This document shows positions 1 through 5,867 of a stretch of DNA of 19,049 bases, piece after piece. The translations under genes and the position numbers were made by a program. The stretch comes from Scatosoma sp045577595 (lineage in GTDB: Bacteria > Bacillota > Clostridia > Christensenellales > Borkfalkiaceae): NCBI GenBank assembly GCA_045577595.1, contig JAZNIR010000001.1, positions 1 to 19,049 on the forward strand, read 5' to 3'. The notes beneath the pieces were generated by a model. That model did no database searches. It saw only the letters and a program-made list of their open reading frames with translations, and was not told the origin of the DNA. Position 1 is the first letter of the stretch; each line of letters opens with the position of its first letter.

Positions 1-171
1 GGCAAAGGCGTTTTCGATTTCGATACGCTGATTAAACGCTTACAAGACGTAGGCTTTAACGGCGCGTTGCTTATCGAAGCGTACGCGGGCGATTACGAAC
101 GGCAAGAAGAATTAAAAACCGCTTGCGACTACTTGCAAGAACTTCTTTATAAGCATAACGCAAACGATTGA
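1..171 (+). CDS. Sugar phosphate isomerase/epimerase-like protein, C-terminal fragment
   Basis: The frame is open from the first base to TGA at 169-171 and gives the last 56 residues of a protein that begins outside the window. The fragment holds a GFNGALLIEAY segment and an ending of the type DYERQEELKTACDYLQELL. This pattern (aspartate-rich turn, long helix, then a buried strand with Glu, then a closing helix) resembles the C-terminus of the xylose isomerase-like TIM barrel family (sugar phosphate isomerases/epimerases, related to AP endonuclease 2), where the strand Glu is usually a metal ligand. No substrate can be inferred from so short a piece. There is no clear hairpin terminator after it, only T-rich DNA. 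The family call is moderately sure; the start is not visible. Confidence 0.5.
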   Translation, partial: GKGVFDFDTLIKRLQDVGFNGALLIEAYAGDYERQEELKTACDYLQELLYKHNAND

Positions 172-210
172 TTTTTTTAAGAATTTTTTCCATTTTTATT
201 GCATATTCTA

Positions 211-239
211 TTGACAAACCGTTTTCTATTTGCTATAAT
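211..239 (+). promoter_or_regulatory. Sigma-A promoter of the superoxide reductase unit
   Basis: A perfect -35 (TTGACA, 211-216) and a perfect -10 (TATAAT, 234-239) are separated by 17 nt. The -10 is extended (TGC just before it). Transcription should start near 246, about 35 nt before the ATG at 281. Two inverted repeats overlap or follow the -10, so the promoter is probably repressible. Confidence 0.85.
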
Positions 240-265
240 TAGATTATAAATGAGATTAAATCTCA
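234..265 (+). promoter_or_regulatory. Candidate Fur/PerR-type operator (two inverted repeats)
   Basis: Two inverted repeats sit side by side. The first, 234-248, is TATAAT-TAG-ATTATA and includes the -10 hexamer. The second, 251-265, is TGAGATT-A-AATCTCA, a perfect 7-1-7 repeat just past the expected start site. The 7-1-7 layout and the TGA...TCA ends match the Fur-family box design (Fur TGATAATnATTATCA, PerR TTATAATnATTATAA), though neither repeat is a full match. The genes downstream handle superoxide and peroxide, as expected for PerR or Fur control. The regulator itself is not in the window. Confidence 0.45.
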
Positions 266-280
266 ATAAGGAGAAGAATT

Positions 281-637
281 ATGTTAAAAATTTATCAATG
301 TGAAAAATGTAAAAAGGTAATCGTGAGCCGTGAAGAATTGAAACTTGACGGTTGGGTAGAAGTCATTGCAGGGAGCGTAGACGCGTCGCAAGAAAAGCAC
401 GTGCCTATCGTTACGAAGAAATGCAAACAAGTAAAAGTGGACGTGGGGAGCGTAGCGCACCCTATGACGGCGGAACATTTTATTGAATGGGTGCTTTTGG
501 AAACGGAACAAGGCTATCAAATCAAGTATTTAACGCCGGACAGCGCGCCCGTTTGCGAGTTTTCGCTTGCTGGCGGGGACAAAGCGGTGAAAGTGTACGC
601 ATACTGCAACTTACACGGGCTTTGGACGAACGCGTAA
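281..637 (+). CDS. Superoxide reductase (desulfoferrodoxin family), degenerate N-terminal iron site
   Basis: This cytoplasmic protein of 118 residues should reduce superoxide to hydrogen peroxide without releasing oxygen. The catalytic iron site (center II) looks complete: Glu38-Lys39-His40 in EKHVPI, His60 in HPM, His66, and Cys109 and His112 in the YCNLHG motif, giving the family's four-His, one-Cys ligand set plus the conserved Glu-Lys pair. The N-terminal part starts with CEKC (Cys7, Cys10) like a desulforedoxin domain, but the usual following CC pair is missing; residues 20-33 read LKLDGWVEVIAGSV there. The second rubredoxin-type iron (center I) is therefore probably not bound, as in class III enzymes. 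AAGGAG at 268-273 supports the start. The rubredoxin fusion downstream is a likely electron donor. Confidence 0.9.
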   Translation: MLKIYQCEKCKKVIVSREELKLDGWVEVIAGSVDASQEKHVPIVTKKCKQVKVDVGSVAHPMTAEHFIEWVLLETEQGYQIKYLTPDSAPVCEFSLAGGDKAVKVYAYCNLHGLWTNA

Positions 638-656
638 GCGGTTAAGATAAGGAAAA

Positions 657-675
657 TCGCCGAAATCGTCGGCGA
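657..675 (+). repeat. Intergenic hairpin between superoxide reductase and rubredoxin fusion
   Basis: A perfect 7-bp stem (TCGCCGA 657-663, TCGGCGA 669-675) encloses a 5-nt loop. No T-run follows; the ribosome binding site of the next gene (AGAAGGG) does. It is more likely an mRNA stability or processing element than a terminator. Confidence 0.45.
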
Positions 676-689
676 AAAGAAGGGTTGTT

Positions 690-1310
690 ATGATTGAAAA
701 AGAAGCAATGTATAAAATCACCTATGGGCTCTTTATGCTCACGACGAAAGACGAAAACAAGCAAAACGGTTGTATCGTCAATACGGTGGCAATGCTCACG
801 GATAATCCCAAGCGGATTACGGTGTTCGTAAACAAAGCCAATTATTCGGAACAACTGCTCCGTAAAAACGGCGTTTTCAACGTGTCCGTGTTAACGGAAA
901 ACACGCCGTTTGACGTTTTCAAACAGTTCGGTTTTCAATCGGGGAAAGACGTGGATAAATTCGCGGGGAAATCGTATCCCACGACGGAAAACGGGCTGTA
1001 TTATCTTCCCGAATACGCAAACGCGGTGATGTCCGCAAACGTGATTGACGCGCACGATTACGGCACGCATACTTTGTTCGTAGCGGAAGTAACCGAAGCG
1101 AAAACCCTTTCGGAAGATAAATCGGTTACGTACGAATATTATCAAACGAATATCAAGCCCAAACCCGCTACGCCTGCGCAGACGGCGGAAAAGACGGCGA
1201 AAAAGTGGGTGTGTACGGTGTGCGGGTACGTGCACGAAGGGGAAGAATTGCCCGCCGATTTTATATGTCCTTGGTGTAAGCATCCCGCCGAAGATTTTAA
1301 ACCTTTATAA
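690..1310 (+). CDS. hrb: High-molecular-weight rubredoxin: flavin reductase domain fused to rubredoxin
   Basis: The protein has 206 residues. Residues 1-150 form an FMN-binding split-barrel flavin reductase domain; the opening MYKITYGLFMLTT and the NTVAMLTDNPKRITVFVNK stretch are typical. After a Pro/Ala/Thr/Lys linker (about 155-170), residues 172-206 form a short rubrerythrin-type rubredoxin with Cys175, Cys178, Cys193 and Cys196 (CTVCG and CPWC). In Moorella, Hrb passes electrons from NAD(P)H to a flavodiiron protein; here the adjacent superoxide reductase is the obvious partner. That pairing is inferred from position. The start at 690 follows AGAAGGG at a good distance and matches family N-termini; Met7 is a weaker alternative. 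It is probably co-transcribed with the upstream gene. Confidence 0.88.
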   Translation: MIEKEAMYKITYGLFMLTTKDENKQNGCIVNTVAMLTDNPKRITVFVNKANYSEQLLRKNGVFNVSVLTENTPFDVFKQFGFQSGKDVDKFAGKSYPTTENGLYYLPEYANAVMSANVIDAHDYGTHTLFVAEVTEAKTLSEDKSVTYEYYQTNIKPKPATPAQTAEKTAKKWVCTVCGYVHEGEELPADFICPWCKHPAEDFKPL

Positions 1311-1319
1311 AAAACGACG

Positions 1320-1345
1320 AAAAAGACGGACAACCGTCTTTTTTT
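1320..1345 (+). terminator. Intrinsic terminator of the superoxide reductase unit
   Basis: A 10-bp stem (1320-1329 and 1334-1343, core AAGACGG/CCGTCTT) with an ACAA loop runs directly into a T-tract at 1339-1345. It starts 10 nt after the stop codon. Confidence 0.85.
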
Positions 1346-1419
1346 GACAAAACGCACGCTTATTTTTTCCAAAATTACCAAAAAATTTTTTTTACCCGCC
1401 AAAAAGGGCGAAAAAAGGC

Positions 1420-1448
1420 TTGACAAGATTTGGGGGAATTGATATAAT
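1420..1448 (+). promoter_or_regulatory. Consensus sigma-A promoter of rpsU
   Basis: Perfect TTGACA (1420-1425) and TATAAT (1443-1448) with a 17-nt spacer. The expected start near 1455 leaves a leader of about 40 nt before the bS21 start codon. Such strength suits a ribosomal protein gene. Confidence 0.9.
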
Positions 1449-1495
1449 AGCAAAGTACTCAATAAATGCGTCTGGCAAAGGATGGTGAAAAAGGA

Positions 1496-1672
1496 ATGTC
1501 CACTGTAAAAGTAGGTGAAAACGAAAGCGTAGAAAGCGCACTTCGTCGTTTTAAGAGAAAATGCTCTCGCGACGGCATCATCGGCGATTTAAGAAAGAAG
1601 GAATTTTATGAAAAGCCTTCCGTAAAAAGAAAGAAGAAGTCGGAAGCGGCGCGTAAACGTAGCAGAAACTAA
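1496..1672 (+). CDS. rpsU: 30S ribosomal protein bS21
   Basis: This 58-residue, strongly basic protein of the small ribosomal subunit binds near the platform and the 3' end of 16S rRNA. The sequence shows the family pattern: the N-terminal strand STVKVGENESVESALRRFKRK, the CSRDGI turn, the RKKEFYEKPSVKRKKK helix and a Lys/Arg-rich tail. The frame is also open from an ATG at 1466, but the start at 1496 gives the normal family N-terminus and length. A Shine-Dalgarno-like AAGGATGGTGA (1478-1488) sits 7 nt upstream of it. The gene stands alone between its own promoter and terminator. In B. subtilis, rpsU is found beside yqeY, which is absent here. Confidence 0.95.
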   Translation: MSTVKVGENESVESALRRFKRKCSRDGIIGDLRKKEFYEKPSVKRKKKSEAARKRSRN

Positions 1673-1674
1673 CG

Positions 1675-1710
1675 AAAGAAAAGTCCACAAAATTGTGGGC
1701 TTTTTTCTTT
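1675..1710 (+). terminator. Intrinsic terminator after rpsU
   Basis: The arms AAAGTCCACAA (1680-1690) and TTGTGGGCTTT (1693-1703) pair with one G-U, with AA in the loop, followed by a T-rich tail. Flanking A-rich and T-rich tracts (1675-1679, 1704-1710) extend the symmetry. Confidence 0.85.
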
Positions 1711-1767
1711 GCAAATTTTGTAGAAAAGATAAGAAAAATAATCGTTTATAAAAGAAAGGAGTGGATT

Positions 1768-2187
1768 ATGTCGCAAGAAAAAACCAACGGACAAGCGCAC
1801 ACGTTACGGGAAGAAGCAAGAAAAGCCAAGCTCCGCATCAAAAGCGGGTTTTGGACGGATTGTAAAGAAGAACTTGACGAACGATTGCAAAACGCCCGTG
1901 AAAACGGCGTAAACGAAAGCAAAGCGGGGCGGTATTTTGCCCAACAAGTCAGTGCGAAAATCGCGGGAGAAAAGGAAGACGCTTTTTATTTGCGCGTAAA
2001 AGAAATGCTCCTTTCCGACGGGGAAGTAAGCGACGCGATTGGACGGCTTACGGACAAGCCCTATTACGACACGCTCACTTACGAAGAAAAACAGCGGTAC
2101 ACGCTGGCGCTGAGCGAAAAATATTTACGCGCGTTAGAGCGTTTTAGAAAAGAATGCGAATTTGACGTTTTCGGCAAAAACGCCTAA
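1768..2187 (+). CDS. Hypothetical protein, charged and helical
   Basis: I do not recognise this 139-residue protein. It is rich in Lys, Glu, Arg and Ala, has no signal peptide or membrane segment and one cysteine pair far apart, and looks mostly alpha-helical and cytoplasmic. Notable stretches are AKLRIKSGFWTDCKEELDERL near the N-terminus and a helix with KYLRALERFRKE near the end. The frame is open upstream to 1693, but that part overlaps the rpsU terminator. ATG at 1768 has a strong AAAGGAGTGG 4-5 nt upstream. Codon use matches the native GCG/ACG-rich style. No clear promoter was found; read-through from rpsU or a weak promoter in 1711-1750 would be needed. RecX was considered and is not supported. 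Confidence 0.75.
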   Translation: MSQEKTNGQAHTLREEARKAKLRIKSGFWTDCKEELDERLQNARENGVNESKAGRYFAQQVSAKIAGEKEDAFYLRVKEMLLSDGEVSDAIGRLTDKPYYDTLTYEEKQRYTLALSEKYLRALERFRKECEFDVFGKNA

Positions 2188-2194
2188 CGGTTAC

Positions 2195-2223
2195 TTGCCA
2201 AAAACGCGTTTTTATGGTATAAT
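2195..2223 (+). promoter_or_regulatory. Extended -10 promoter of the helicase gene, with a palindrome in the spacer
   Basis: TTGCCA (2195-2200), a 17-nt spacer and TATAAT (2218-2223) preceded by TGG (extended -10). The spacer holds the perfect 14-bp palindrome AAAAACGCGTTTTT (2200-2213), placed where a repressor would block RNA polymerase. The ribosome binding site AAAGGTGA (2248-2255) and ATG 2260 follow. Confidence 0.75.
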
Positions 2224-2259
2224 AGTAACGAAAATTTACTATATATCAAAGGTGAAATT

Positions 2260-5200
2260 ATGCAAGAGCAATCGTTGGCTAAACATCAATATGGTTTTTC
2301 TTTGGATTTAGGTAAAATCATTCATATTTCCGAAGTTAAAAAGAGAGGCAAGGAATGTAACTGCGTATGTTATTCATGCAAAGATAAGTTGATTGCTAAA
2401 AAGGGCGAGATAAGAGTCGAGCATTTCGCGCATGTCTCAAATGAAGAATGTTCAGCCACTCAAAATAATGAAACTTCATTACACAAAATGGCGAAAGACA
2501 TCATTGAGCAACACAATCATATAGTTTTGCCTAAATTAATATTGCGTGGAGATGAGGCACCGAATTGTAATTATAATGACCGTAGACAAACGGAGTCATA
2601 CGAATGTTTTTCGGCAAAACGATTTGATTATATAGATGTTCAATTGGAAAAAAAAGTCGGGAAGTTTCAACCAGATATTATTTTAAAATCAGATACCGAA
2701 ATTTTGTATGTGGAAATAGCAGTTACAAATCCTGTAACTATTGAAAAGAGAAAAAACATAGAAGAAAATGGTATAAATTGTATTGAAATTGATATTTCAA
2801 GTTTCTATAATACTGGTTTTTATCAAGATTTTCGAGAAGAATTAACAAACTTTTTAATTGAAGGAACGCAAGGGAAAAGTTGGATATTTCATAAAAAGCG
2901 TAATGATTATTTACAAGCCTTAATACAAAGAAACATAGATTTGCAAAATGATTTTTTAGAAAAATTCCCCCAAAAATCAATCAATGAAAAAGACATAGAT
3001 TTGTTAAGTTCAACAATTCAAAAAAACAATGAAGATTTAGATGATATAACCGCGATAAGCAACATCAAAAACCCAAAAGAAGAAACTTTTCTAGAAAGAA
3101 AAGACAAACGCACAAAATTATTAAATAAAGCTCAAAGCGAAACAAGTTGGCGAAAAGATTGGGCATCTCCAATGCAATGGGCAGAAAGAAAAGAAAGGCT
3201 TGTCAATTCCCAACATATAGAACTATTATCTTTGATTGAAAAATTAAACGAAGAACAATATAAGCCCGTTTTGGAAACGGAAGGGGCGGTGCTTGTTTTG
3301 GCGGGCGCGGGGAGCGGTAAAACGCGCGTGTTAACTTCCCGTATCGCCTATTTAATTGAAGAAAAACGAGTCCCGCCTTCTGGCATTCTTGCCGTAACTT
3401 TTACGAATAAAGCGGCGAAAGAAATGAAAGAACGCTTGGAAAGTATCACTGATATATCTGGTGCTTGGGTTTGTACGATTCATAGTATGTGTGTGAAAAT
3501 TTTGAGAGAATATGCACATAAGGTAGGATTAGATTCAAGGTTTTCCATTTACAGCGAAACGGAGCGGAACAATATTATTAAAAAATCTTTCCAAGAATGT
3601 GATTTCTACGACGAACAATTATTAAAATCGGTTAAATTCCATATCGCCAACGCGAAAATGCTGGGTTTTGACCCCGAGCGCTACGCCGAAGAATACGCGG
3701 GCGAGAGAGATATTGAAGAAATTACGAAAGTGTATAAACGTTATCAAAAACATCTAATGGAAAACAATGCGTTAGATTTTGACGATTTATTAAATGAAGT
3801 TAGGTTATTATTAAAAGGGGACGAAGAAGCAAGAGAGGAGCTTTGCGGAAGATTTCGTTATATTCTTATTGATGAATTTCAAGATACTAACGCTGTCCAA
3901 TATGAAATATTAAAAATGTTGGCAGATAAAAGTGGGAATTTATTTGCGGTTGGCGACGACGACCAATCTATTTATGGTTGGCGTGGGGCAAAGATAAATA
4001 ATATTTTACACTTCGAAAAGGATTTTAAGGGCGCGAAAGTGTTTAAATTAGAGCGGAATTACCGCTCGACGGGGCATATTTTAAAACTTGCCAACACCGT
4101 TATTAAAAACAACGCGCGCCGTAAAAACAAAACGCTTTGGACGGAAAAAGAAGACGGTGAAAAAGCCAAAGTGCACGAAGCGGAAGAAGAGAGCGACGAG
4201 GCGCGTTTTATCGCGCATACGATTGCAGGTTTGGTGGCAAAGGGATATAAATTGTCCGATTTTGCGGTGCTGATGCGCTTAAACGCCCTTTCCCGCTCGT
4301 TCGAACAAGAATTTTTAGCGGACGGCATTGCGTATAAAGTGTTCGGCGGTTTTAAATTCTTCGAAAGAAAGGAAATCAAAGACCTGCTTGCCTATCTTCG
4401 CCTTATCAACAACCCGTTTGATAGCGAAGCGTTGACGCGGATTATCAATTTCCCCAAGCGGGGTATTGGCGAAAAGACGGTGGAAACGTTGCAAAATTAC
4501 GCGTACGAACAAGAACTTTCGGTGTACGAAGCGTTATTTGATTTAGAAGAGCTTGATTTTTCCAGCGGAACGAAACAAAAACTGCTTGCGTTTCGGGCGC
4601 TTGTAAAAGGCTGGATAAACGAGAGTTTGGAAATGCCAATCAACGAATTGGTGAAGAAAATTATCGTCGATACGAAAATGCGGGAAGCGTACGCCGACGA
4701 TTCGGACGAGAGCATTAACAAACGCGCCAATATCGAAGAATTTATCAACGCGGTGGACGATTTTTGTAAATTAAACCCCGAAGCGACGCTCACCGATTAT
4801 CTCAATCAAGTAACCCTTTCTTCGGATACGGACGATATGGACGACGGCAATTACGTAACGCTTGCCACCATCCACTCGGTGAAAGGGTTGGAATTTAAAT
4901 GCGTGTTCGTGTGCGGTATGGAAGAAAACATACTGCCCGTTTCGCGCGCGGTGGGCAACGACGACGATATGGAAGAAGAACGCCGTTTGACGTACGTGGC
5001 AATCACCCGCGCCAAAGAACGCATCTTTTTCACCCGTTCGAAAAGCCGTTATTTGTACGGCAGACGGGAACGCACCGCCCGTTCGCGGTTTTTAAAAGAA
5101 CTTTCTTCCGAACTCGAACTTAACGACGAACGCCGTTCGCCTTTTGCTTATCGCGAATACGACGATTTTGACGATTTCGACGACGTAGACGACGACTTCA

Positions 5201-5721
5201 AAAGCTACGGAAAATCTTCGTACGGTGGGGGTAAGTATGCGACGAAATCGGAAAACGGGGGATATTACGGGGGGTACGGTAGCCGTTCGAATGGTTACGG
5301 TTACGGCTACGGCGACAGAAACAACTCGCCCGCAACCCGCTCCGCTTGGAACGGCGGAAAATCGCAAAACACTTCTTCATACGGCAATTCGTACGGGAAT
5401 AATTCATACGGAAATAATTCGTACGGGAATTCATACGGGAATTCGTACAATAAGCCCGCTTACGGCGCAAGACAATCTTCGTCGACGGCAAAATCGGGCG
5501 TAGCGTACGGCGGAATGGCGCGTATGAGCGCACCCAAACCTACGGGGGGCAAGGATATCGGCGCGTTTAAAATCGGCGTTGCCGTCAAGCACCCGAAATT
5601 CGGCGTAGGCACGGTGGTCAACGTGCGTGGCGCAGGGGCAAACACCATTTTAGACGTCGCGTTCGAAGGATTGGGAATCAAGCAGCTTTCAGCAGGGCTT
5701 GCTCCTTTAACTATACTGTAA
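2260..5721 (+). CDS. pcrA: CoiA-like nuclease domain fused to PcrA/UvrD-type DNA helicase
   Basis: The 1153-residue protein has three parts. Residues 30-182 resemble the CoiA-like family: a zinc-finger pattern Cys37-x2-Cys40 with HFAH (55-58) and Cys64, then Glu71/His75/Lys79, and a PD-(D/E)XK-like core Pro138-Asp139, Glu152-Ile-Ala-Val-Thr, Lys163 and IEIDIS. Residues 183-327 are a charged helical linker. From 328 a complete SF1 3'-5' helicase follows: Walker A AGAGSGKT (348-355), DEFQD (538-542), GDDDQSIYGWRG (565-576), NYRS (600-603), TIHSVKGLEF (870-879) and TRAK (916-919). The C-terminus has an acidic patch (968-980), a Gly/Tyr/Ser/Asn repeat region and the PcrA Tudor-like domain (about 1103-1153). 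Ordinary PcrA has about 740 residues and lacks the N-terminal part. The gene precedes ligA as in Bacillus. Up to about 3240, codons are AT-rich, unlike the neighbours. Confidence 0.9.
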   Translation: MQEQSLAKHQYGFSLDLGKIIHISEVKKRGKECNCVCYSCKDKLIAKKGEIRVEHFAHVSNEECSATQNNETSLHKMAKDIIEQHNHIVLPKLILRGDEAPNCNYNDRRQTESYECFSAKRFDYIDVQLEKKVGKFQPDIILKSDTEILYVEIAVTNPVTIEKRKNIEENGINCIEIDISSFYNTGFYQDFREELTNFLIEGTQGKSWIFHKKRNDYLQALIQRNIDLQNDFLEKFPQKSINEKDIDLLSSTIQKNNEDLDDITAISNIKNPKEETFLERKDKRTKLLNKAQSETSWRKDWASPMQWAERKERLVNSQHIELLSLIEKLNEEQYKPVLETEGAVLVLAGAGSGKTRVLTSRIAYLIEEKRVPPSGILAVTFTNKAAKEMKERLESITDISGAWVCTIHSMCVKILREYAHKVGLDSRFSIYSETERNNIIKKSFQECDFYDEQLLKSVKFHIANAKMLGFDPERYAEEYAGERDIEEITKVYKRYQKHLMENNALDFDDLLNEVRLLLKGDEEAREELCGRFRYILIDEFQDTNAVQYEILKMLADKSGNLFAVGDDDQSIYGWRGAKINNILHFEKDFKGAKVFKLERNYRSTGHILKLANTVIKNNARRKNKTLWTEKEDGEKAKVHEAEEESDEARFIAHTIAGLVAKGYKLSDFAVLMRLNALSRSFEQEFLADGIAYKVFGGFKFFERKEIKDLLAYLRLINNPFDSEALTRIINFPKRGIGEKTVETLQNYAYEQELSVYEALFDLEELDFSSGTKQKLLAFRALVKGWINESLEMPINELVKKIIVDTKMREAYADDSDESINKRANIEEFINAVDDFCKLNPEATLTDYLNQVTLSSDTDDMDDGNYVTLATIHSVKGLEFKCVFVCGMEENILPVSRAVGNDDDMEEERRLTYVAITRAKERIFFTRSKSRYLYGRRERTARSRFLKELSSELELNDERRSPFAYREYDDFDDFDDVDDDFKSYGKSSYGGGKYATKSENGGYYGGYGSRSNGYGYGYGDRNNSPATRSAWNGGKSQNTSSYGNSYGNNSYGNNSYGNSYGNSYNKPAYGARQSSSTAKSGVAYGGMARMSAPKPTGGKDIGAFKIGVAVKHPKFGVGTVVNVRGAGANTILDVAFEGLGIKQLSAGLAPLTIL
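5377..5451 (+). repeat. In-gene tandem repeat encoding SYGN/SYGNN units
   Basis: Units of 12 or 15 bp of the type TCATACGGAAAT or TCGTACGGGAAT repeat six times (residues 1040-1064 of the helicase), encoding S-Y-G-N-(N). They lie in a longer disordered Gly/Tyr/Ser/Asn-rich linker (about 981-1095) between the helicase core and the Tudor-like domain. Copy number is likely to vary between strains. Confidence 0.85.
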
Positions 5722-5867
5722 TAAATAGGCGAAACGCGTATAAGGGCGTGTCTTTCTCGCAAAAGCAGAACTTGCCCTTGCTCGTTATCAACGTCAAATT
5801 TTTTAAAGTTATCCAAATAAAACACTTTTCCCTGCTTGTTGCAAAACTTATAATAAGGGGTACACAT

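Noticed and set aside
1397..1410. CGCC/GGCG hairpin upstream of the rpsU promoter
   Set aside because: Only 4 bp of stem, with A-runs rather than T-runs following on the plus strand; probably chance.
1693..1767. Upstream TTG start for the hypothetical protein
   Set aside because: It lies inside the rpsU terminator; the AAAGGAGTGG site clearly serves ATG 1768.
5377..5451. CRISPR-like array
   Set aside because: The short repeats are in frame inside the helicase gene and encode SYGN units without spacers; no CRISPR array, tRNA, rRNA or transposase was found in the window.
5826..5854. Promoter directly upstream of ligA
   Set aside because: TATAAT at 5849-5854 is good, but no -35-like hexamer occurs at 16-18 nt and no extended -10 is present; ligA more likely depends on the pcrA promoter.
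5722..5867. Minus-strand open frame with protein-like composition between pcrA and ligA
   Set aside because: The reverse frame reads through the gap with aromatic and charged residues, but it overlaps conserved pcrA and ligA ends and shows no ribosome binding site or family likeness.
5748..5867. Forty-codon upstream extension of ligA from a GTG
   Set aside because: No ribosome binding site at the GTG, while AAGGGG precedes ATG 5868, where the LigA family N-terminus begins.
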